From assembly GCA_002306055.1 (NCBI GenBank), contig DBRR01000044.1:61164-67121 (forward strand): 5,958 nucleotides of DNA, in the 5' to 3' direction. Made by a program: the position numbers and the translations under genes. The DNA comes from Anaerolineaceae bacterium UBA1363. Lineage in GTDB: Bacteria > Chloroflexota > Anaerolineae > Anaerolineales > Anaerolineaceae. Below, in pieces: positions 1-3,467 of the stretch. The notes beneath the pieces were generated by a model that made no database searches, was not told the origin of the DNA, and saw only the letters and a program-made list of their open reading frames with translations. The stretch's first letter is position 1. Each line of letters opens with the position of its first letter.

Positions 1-44
1 CCCGGATAATGTGTAAACAATCATTCTTATCTCAACAAGCCGTG

Positions 45-71
45 CGAAGCCTCCCCTTGCGGGATGCCTCG
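45..71 (-). repeat. Imperfect palindrome (hairpin), possible dispersed repeat
   Basis: Bases 45-55 and 61-71 are nearly complementary around a 5-base loop. Of 11 positions, 9 pair as Watson-Crick. One more (48/68) is an A-C mismatch on the plus strand but a G-T wobble on the minus strand, so the structure is slightly better as minus-strand RNA. The remaining position (51/65) is mismatched. It lies in a gene-free region next to two other palindromes and may be a relative of them. I cannot tell whether it is repeated elsewhere in the genome. Confidence 0.4.
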
Positions 72-144
72 ACCATGATGGTGAAGGTGGACGATGGCGA
101 GGAACAGGCAGGCCAGTTCCCTACAAGGTCGCTTGGTGGAGGTG

Positions 145-170
145 TTGTAGAGTTGACGCCCGCGTCAACC
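145..170. repeat. Hairpin repeat, copy 1
   Basis: The core GTTGACGC CC GCGTCAAC (152-169) is a perfect 8-bp inverted repeat with a 2-base centre. It is preceded by TTGTAGA and followed by CCA. A second copy lies 45 bases downstream (190-216) with the same layout, and the two differ at only four positions over the shared TTGTAG-to-ACCA stretch. It has the look of a REP-like or MITE-derived intergenic element. An inverse CTACAA (121-126) lies to the left and could be an element end, but this is not established. Confidence 0.6.
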
Positions 171-189
171 ATCAGGAGTGACGGACAAA

Positions 190-216
190 TTGTAGGGTTG
201 ATGCCTGCATCAACCA
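190..216. repeat. Hairpin repeat, copy 2
   Basis: The core GGTTGATGC CT GCATCAACC (196-215) is a perfect 9-bp inverted repeat, introduced by TTGTAG as in copy 1. Relative to copy 1, the C-G stem pair (157/164) is T-A here (202/209). This compensatory change keeps the stem intact. After both copies the sequence ends in a similar GGA...ACAAA stretch, so the repeated unit is about 45 bases long. An inverse CCTACAA lies at 261-267. Similar GTAGGG-plus-palindrome repeats are, from memory, frequent between genes of Chloroflexota. Confidence 0.65.
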
Positions 217-240
217 GGATGGCGTAAGAACAAACCGATT

Positions 241-263
241 AGGAAAAGGCGGGCCTTTTTCCT
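241..263 (+). terminator. Candidate intrinsic terminator hairpin
   Basis: AGGAAAAGGC (241-250) is complementary to GCCTTTTTCCT (253-263) apart from one extra T, around a GG centre. The GC core with a following T run resembles an intrinsic terminator on the plus strand, and nearly equally on the minus strand. No gene inside the window clearly ends at it, so it may serve a gene lying to the left or be part of the neighbouring repeat array. The very short loop forces the innermost pairs open, which weakens the call. Confidence 0.35.
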
Positions 264-438
264 ACAATATATTATGAAGTAAAGACTAGCGGGGAGAAGT
301 GACAAAGCGCGGTTATTAATGTCATATCTTAAAGTCAAGTATTTTTTAATGGCTTAATGGCAAGTTGTTGTCGCTCCTTTGTTTTGTGTTGCGATAGATC
401 GTAGCCTTCTTATACAAGCCATCATGCAGACTATTGTT
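264..438. other. Gene-free intergenic stretch, nothing recognised
   Basis: AT-rich sequence between the repeat cluster and the pnp terminator. I found no open frame with a start and SD that looks coding, no tRNA-like cloverleaf and no convincing promoter pair. A TTGACT on the minus strand near 330-340 lacks a -10 at proper spacing. Confidence 0.5.
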
Positions 439-469
439 AATCAAAAACAGGACACCGATTGGTGTCCTG
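439..469 (-). terminator. Intrinsic terminator of the rpsO-pnp transcript
   Basis: CAGGACACC (448-456) and GGTGTCCTG (461-469) form a perfect 9-bp stem with a 4-base loop. Read on the minus strand, the stem is followed at once by TTTTTGATT (439-447), the U tract of a Rho-independent terminator. It begins about 20 bases after the pnp stop codon (490-492), where an operon terminator is expected. The plus-strand side of the hairpin lacks a comparable T tract, so the direction is clear. Confidence 0.88.
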
Positions 470-489
470 CTCTTTCGAATGTAAAGAAG

Positions 490-2745
490 TTAGTTTCTAC
501 GATCCCGGCGATCACCACCGGAGCTTCGGCGATCTCCGCCCCGGTCGGACCGGCGGCTGTCGCGGCGGTCGCCACCGCCACTACTATGGCGCTGCCCACC
601 ACCGCTTTTACCGCGATTCGGATTGTCGTGCTCGCGCGCTTCCTCGGGGGTCCAACCCTCAAGCAAAGCCTGGCGCGACAAGCGAATCTTGCCTTCAGCG
701 GAAATGTCGGTCACCATTACGGTCAGCTCATCGCCCACATTGACCACATCCTCAACCTTTTCAACGTGCTCGCTGGAAAGTTGGGAAATGTGTACCATGC
801 CGTCCATACCAGGCAAAATCTCGATGAAAGCGCCAAAATCGGTGACCCGAACGCACTTCCCAGTATAAATCTTGCCAATCTCTGCGGTTTCGGTCACTGC
901 CAGGATGCGGTCGCGGGCTTCCTCGAAGCCAACTCCATCCACGGATGCGATGTAAACGGTACCATCGTCGTCGATGTCGATCTTGGTGTTGGTCTCTTCC
1001 TGAAGCTGACGAATGTTCTTGCCACCAGGACCGATGATTGCACCGATTTTGTCCAACGGAACCTTCACCGATTCGATCCGTGGAACGTGCGGCTTCAAGC
1101 TCGGGCGAGGCTCAGCGATTGTCGCCAGCATCTGGTCGAGAATGTAGAATCGGGCCGACTTGGCGCGATCCAGCGCTTCAGACATAATTTCGGGGGTGAT
1201 CCCGCTGGTCTTAATATCCATCTGCAGGGCAGTAATGCCATTGCGTGTGCCCGCAACCTTGAAGTCCATATCGCCGAGGTGATCTTCGGTTCCCAGGATG
1301 TCAGTCAGGATGACGTACTTATCGCCTTCCTTGATCAAACCCATCGCCACGCCGGATACAGGAGCCGAAATCGGCACACCGCAATCCATTAGCGCCAGGG
1401 TAGAGCCGCAAACTGATGCCATCGAAGAGGAACCATTCGAGGCCATTACCTCAGACACCAAACGCAAAGTGTAAGGGAAGGATTTCTCGCTTGGGATCAC
1501 AGGCAAAAGAGCCCGTTCCGCCAGGGCGCCATGCCCAATCTCGCGCCGGGACTGCCCGCCGAGGCGTTTGACCTCACCGGTGGAGTAGGGCGGGAAGTTG
1601 TAATGATGCATATAGCGTTTTGAATCCATGCCATTCAGATTGTCCAGTTCCTGGGCTTCCTTGGGGGTGCCAAGAGTTGCCAGAGTCAGAACCTGAGTCT
1701 CACCGCGGGTGAACAGACCGGAGCCGTGTGCACGGGGAGCAATGTCAACTTCGCAGGTGATGTCGCGTACTTCGTAGATCTTGCGATTATCGGGGCGCTT
1801 GCCCTGGTTCAGGATGCGTTCGCGAATAATGGCTTTTTCAGCTTCATCATAGGCCGCGCTATAAGCTGCAACAGCTTCTGGGGTCGGCTCTTCGCCAACC
1901 TGCTCAAGTACATATGCCTCTTTGATCGCAGCGATGCCGCCATAGAGGTTGTCTTTGCTGTATTCCTGATCCAACAGAGCTTCCAGACGGGAGCGAACAG
2001 CCTCTTTTGCCTGGGCGATCAGATTAGCATCTTTCTCAGCCAATTTGACGACCTTCTTGGCTTTGCCGACTTCGGCTGCCATGCGCAGCTGGGTTTCGAT
2101 GATCGGTTGGATGGACTCGTGCGCCAATTGTAGCGCTTCAGCCATCAAAATTTCTGTCACCTCGTTCGCACCGGCTTCCACCATCAGAAGAGCTTCTTTG
2201 GTGCCTGCCACGCGCAAATCGAGTGTGGAAATTTCCATTTCCTGTAAAGTGGGGTTAACCACCAGTTTACCGTCCACAAAGCCAACGCGCACGGCGCCAA
2301 CCGGACCGCCAAAGGGGATGTCGGAGATCATCAAAGCAGCTGAAGCAGCGTTGATGGCGAGCATGTCCAATGGATTTTCGGTGTCAGCCGAAAGCGACAT
2401 TAGCACGACCTGCACTTCGTTGCGCATTCCCTCCGGGAAAAGCGGGCGCAATGGGCGGTCTGTCAGGCGAGCCACGAGGGTGGCATCTGTGGAGGGGCGT
2501 CCTTCGCGGCGGAAGAACGAACCGGGGATCTTACCGCCGGCGTACATACGTTCTTCGTAGTCCACAGTCAGCGGGAAAAAGTCACCGCCTTCACGCAGGT
2601 CACCCATTGTGGCGGCCGCGAACATCATACTGTCACCCTGGCGCAGGATTACGGATCCGCCTGCAAGGCGTGCCATCCGTCCGGTCTCAAAGGTGACCTC
2701 TTTACCACCCAAGGTGGCTGAAAAATATTTAGCTTCTGGTTTCAT
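490..2745 (-). CDS. pnp: Polyribonucleotide nucleotidyltransferase (PNPase)
   Basis: Encodes a 751-residue PNPase, the cytoplasmic phosphorolytic 3'-to-5' exoribonuclease that releases nucleoside diphosphates during RNA decay. All domains are present in order. The first RNase PH-like domain (about 1-220) has the FFRREGRPS segment (77-85). An all-helical linker follows (about 230-315). The second, catalytic RNase PH domain (about 320-545) has the phosphate-binding NGSSSMAS segment (437-444) and GTEDHLGDMDF (485-495), whose D488 and D494 match the family's metal-binding aspartates by alignment from memory. The KH domain carries the GPGG loop (572-575), and the S1 domain spans about 622-692 with the FGAF...HISQL pattern. 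Beyond S1 is a tail of about 55 residues; from about 711 it is rich in Gly, Arg, Asp and Ser, probably disordered and RNA-binding. The start is supported by an SD GAAAGGA at 2750-2756. It lies 181 bases downstream of rpsO, the classical order, and ends at an intrinsic terminator. Confidence 0.98.
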   Translation of the reverse strand: MKPEAKYFSATLGGKEVTFETGRMARLAGGSVILRQGDSMMFAAATMGDLREGGDFFPLTVDYEERMYAGGKIPGSFFRREGRPSTDATLVARLTDRPLRPLFPEGMRNEVQVVLMSLSADTENPLDMLAINAASAALMISDIPFGGPVGAVRVGFVDGKLVVNPTLQEMEISTLDLRVAGTKEALLMVEAGANEVTEILMAEALQLAHESIQPIIETQLRMAAEVGKAKKVVKLAEKDANLIAQAKEAVRSRLEALLDQEYSKDNLYGGIAAIKEAYVLEQVGEEPTPEAVAAYSAAYDEAEKAIIRERILNQGKRPDNRKIYEVRDITCEVDIAPRAHGSGLFTRGETQVLTLATLGTPKEAQELDNLNGMDSKRYMHHYNFPPYSTGEVKRLGGQSRREIGHGALAERALLPVIPSEKSFPYTLRLVSEVMASNGSSSMASVCGSTLALMDCGVPISAPVSGVAMGLIKEGDKYVILTDILGTEDHLGDMDFKVAGTRNGITALQMDIKTSGITPEIMSEALDRAKSARFYILDQMLATIAEPRPSLKPHVPRIESVKVPLDKIGAIIGPGGKNIRQLQEETNTKIDIDDDGTVYIASVDGVGFEEARDRILAVTETAEIGKIYTGKCVRVTDFGAFIEILPGMDGMVHISQLSSEHVEKVEDVVNVGDELTVMVTDISAEGKIRLSRQALLEGWTPEEAREHDNPNRGKSGGGQRHSSGGGDRRDSRRSDRGGDRRSSGGDRRDRRN

Positions 2746-2749
2746 GTTG

Positions 2750-2783
2750 TCCTTTCACTGTTTGCCAGTTCAGGGACTGAAAG
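2750..2783 (-). promoter_or_regulatory. pnp ribosome binding site within a possible SD-masking hairpin
   Basis: The minus-strand SD GAAAGGA (2750-2756) sits four bases before the pnp ATG. CTTTCA (2752-2757, plus strand) is complementary to TGAAAG (2778-2783), so in the mRNA these two 6-base arms could pair and cover most of the SD. A competing 4-bp inverted repeat (CAGT 2766-2769 / ACTG 2776-2779) would free it. The SD is clear; the masking hairpin is only a possibility. Leader-mediated pnp autocontrol is known in E. coli, by a different mechanism involving RNase III. Confidence 0.4.
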
Positions 2784-2862
2784 CCGCCGCTCAGAATCTG
2801 ATCAGCAATTTTCAATACCCGACTGGCATATATCGACTTGTTAATTAATAGGCACGAAATAC

Positions 2863-2893
2863 TCCCCCGCCTTTATCTGAAAAGGCGGTGGGA
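2863..2893 (-). terminator. rpsO-pnp intergenic hairpin (partial terminator or processing site)
   Basis: TCCC-CCGCCTTT (2863-2874) pairs with AAAGGCGG-(T)-GGGA (2881-2893), giving 12 base pairs interrupted by one bulged base, around a 6-base loop. It lies about 35 bases after the rpsO stop codon in the direction of transcription. On the minus strand it is followed by GTATTTCG, a poor U tract, so strong termination is unlikely. It may be an attenuator, an RNA-stabilising 3' structure for rpsO mRNA or a nuclease processing site. In E. coli the same position holds the rpsO terminator and an RNase III-cut stem. Confidence 0.6.
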
Positions 2894-2926
2894 ATTATTT
2901 TCGCGCAAACGACCTTCATTTAATAC

Positions 2927-3199
2927 TTATTTCCGGCGAATATTCAGAGATTCTGTGATCGCCAGGAAACTATCATAATTCTTCTGGCGCAAATAAGCCA
3001 AAAGACGACGACGCTGACCCACCAGCTTCAACAAACCGCGGCGAGAAGACTCGTCGTGCTTGTTGGTGCGCAGGTGATCGGTCAGTTGAGTTATACGTTT
3101 TGAAAGCAGAGCAATTTGAACCTCGGGTGAACCCGTGTCGCCTGCTCCTCGTGCGTACTTTTCAATAATTTCGTTTTTTTCTGCTTTTGTTAATGCCAT
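2927..3199 (-). CDS. rpsO: 30S ribosomal protein S15
   Basis: Encodes a complete 90-residue S15, the primary 16S rRNA-binding protein of the small-subunit platform. The S15 signature is fully matched across residues 39-69: L39, H42-L43, D49, S52, L56, L66 and Y69 at the family spacing. The conserved GDTGSPEVQ segment is at 20-28, and the C-terminus is basic (NIRRK). Length equals the usual 88-90 residues. The start at 3199 is supported by SD AGGAG (3208-3212) with 8-base spacing, and the usual MALT-type N-terminus fits. It is the first gene of the rpsO-pnp unit. The upstream partners common in many bacteria (truB, ribF) are not here; a divergent defence-like gene occupies that side. Confidence 0.98.
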   Translation of the reverse strand: MALTKAEKNEIIEKYARGAGDTGSPEVQIALLSKRITQLTDHLRTNKHDESSRRGLLKLVGQRRRLLAYLRQKNYDSFLAITESLNIRRK

Positions 3200-3284
3200 G
3201 ACGTATGCTCCTATAGATTTTGTTTATTGCAGGTCTCCTTGCTCGCAGCCCAAAATGTAGGACCGCTCACCGGACCAGTCATTG
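3200..3284 (-). promoter_or_regulatory. rpsO 5' leader, candidate S15 autoregulatory structure
   Basis: About 85 bases separate the predicted transcription start from the rpsO ATG. GCAGGTCTCC (3229-3238) can pair with GGACCGC (3260-3266), giving 7 base pairs with two bulged bases. A second GGACC (3272-3276) offers an alternative partner for GGTC. The enclosed loop includes a GCT-GCG-AGC mini-hairpin. S15 represses its own mRNA through structured leaders in several phyla, and these structures differ between lineages, so a folded leader is expected. This particular fold is inferred by eye. The SD at 3208-3212 lies outside the proposed stem. Confidence 0.35.
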
Positions 3285-3290
3285 TTGAGT

Positions 3291-3318
3291 ATTATAACAG
3301 AATCACACGCAAAGACAA
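3291..3318 (-). promoter_or_regulatory. Sigma-70-type promoter of rpsO-pnp
   Basis: On the minus strand there is a -35 box TTGTCT (3313-3318, four of six consensus bases) and a perfect -10 TATAAT (3291-3296), separated by 16 bases. The start of transcription would fall near 3284. The tandem 14-base repeats begin just one base upstream of the -35 box, an UP-element or activator position. Confidence 0.75.
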
Positions 3319-3319
3319 G

Positions 3320-3361
3320 ATAATCATTGCACAATAATCATTGCACAATAATCATTGCACA
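3320..3361. repeat. Three exact tandem copies of a 14-base unit
   Basis: ATAATCATTGCACA occurs three times head to tail without mismatch (3320-3333, 3334-3347, 3348-3361). The array spans 42 bases, about four helical turns. It sits between the rpsO -35 box and the promoter region of the divergent SIR2 gene. The short unit and absence of spacers exclude CRISPR. It could be a set of binding sites for a regulator, an UP-like element, or a slippage-expanded microsatellite. Confidence 0.9.
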
Positions 3362-3371
3362 TATCGTTCTT

Positions 3372-3395
3372 CTGTTCAAAAACAGGATGGAACAG
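3372..3395. promoter_or_regulatory. Inverted repeat upstream of the SIR2-STAND promoter
   Basis: CTGTTC (3372-3377) and GAACAG (3390-3395) are perfect inverted 6-base arms, 18 bases centre to centre. They lie about 30 bases upstream of the predicted -10 of the rightward gene, near its -35 region. The geometry suits a dimeric regulator, but six-base arms also arise by chance. Confidence 0.3.
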
Positions 3396-3423
3396 GTGCT
3401 CTTTCCGGAAATCCAAGATCTCA

Positions 3424-3432
3424 TGATATACT
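3424..3432 (+). promoter_or_regulatory. Extended -10 promoter of the SIR2-STAND gene
   Basis: TG-A-TATACT is an extended -10 element with five of six consensus bases in the hexamer. The best upstream hexamer, TTTCCG (3402-3407), is a weak -35 at 19-base spacing, which an extended -10 can tolerate. Transcription would start near 3439, giving a leader of about 29 bases before the ATG at 3468. Confidence 0.45.
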
Positions 3433-3453
3433 ATTTCTGCGAAATCCGCTGTC

Positions 3454-3463
3454 GAGAGGAAGG
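3454..3463 (+). promoter_or_regulatory. Ribosome binding site that fixes the SIR2-STAND start
   Basis: GAGAGGAAGG is a purine-rich, strong SD ending four bases before the ATG at 3468. The reading frame stays open upstream to 3324, with in-frame ATGs at 3387 and 3423. Neither has a spaced SD, and the one at 3423 overlaps the predicted -10 element. This supports 3468 as the start. Confidence 0.7.
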
Positions 3464-3467
3464 TACT

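Noticed and set aside
101..120. GGAAC...GTTCC inverted repeat
   Set aside because: Five-base arms in a sequence already rich in small palindromes are too likely by chance.
9..227. Plus-strand open frame of 72 codons
   Set aside because: It runs through both hairpin repeats, has no SD, and its product carries a repeated TPAST/MPAST piece that simply reflects the repeat. It is not a credible gene.
392..420. Plus-strand promoter-like TTGCGA / TATACA pair
   Set aside because: Both boxes are weak, and it would transcribe straight into the convergent pnp terminator with no plus-strand gene beyond.
379..1392. Long plus-strand open frame of 337 codons opposite pnp
   Set aside because: It lies almost wholly antisense to the strongly supported pnp gene, has no SD, and its translation shows no family resemblance. 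It is a shadow of pnp codon bias.
3320..3361. Tandem array as a CRISPR or plasmid iteron origin
   Set aside because: There are no spacers, the unit is only 14 bases, and no cas or replication initiator gene is present in the window.
3372..3385. LexA-type box CTGT...ACAG
   Set aside because: The spacing between CTGT and ACAG is six bases rather than the eight of the E. coli consensus, and it does not fit the CGAAC/GTTCG type either.
3387..3425. Earlier in-frame ATG starts for the SIR2-STAND gene (3387 and 3423)
   Set aside because: Neither has an SD at proper distance, and 3423 overlaps the predicted -10. The ATG at 3468 has a strong SD.
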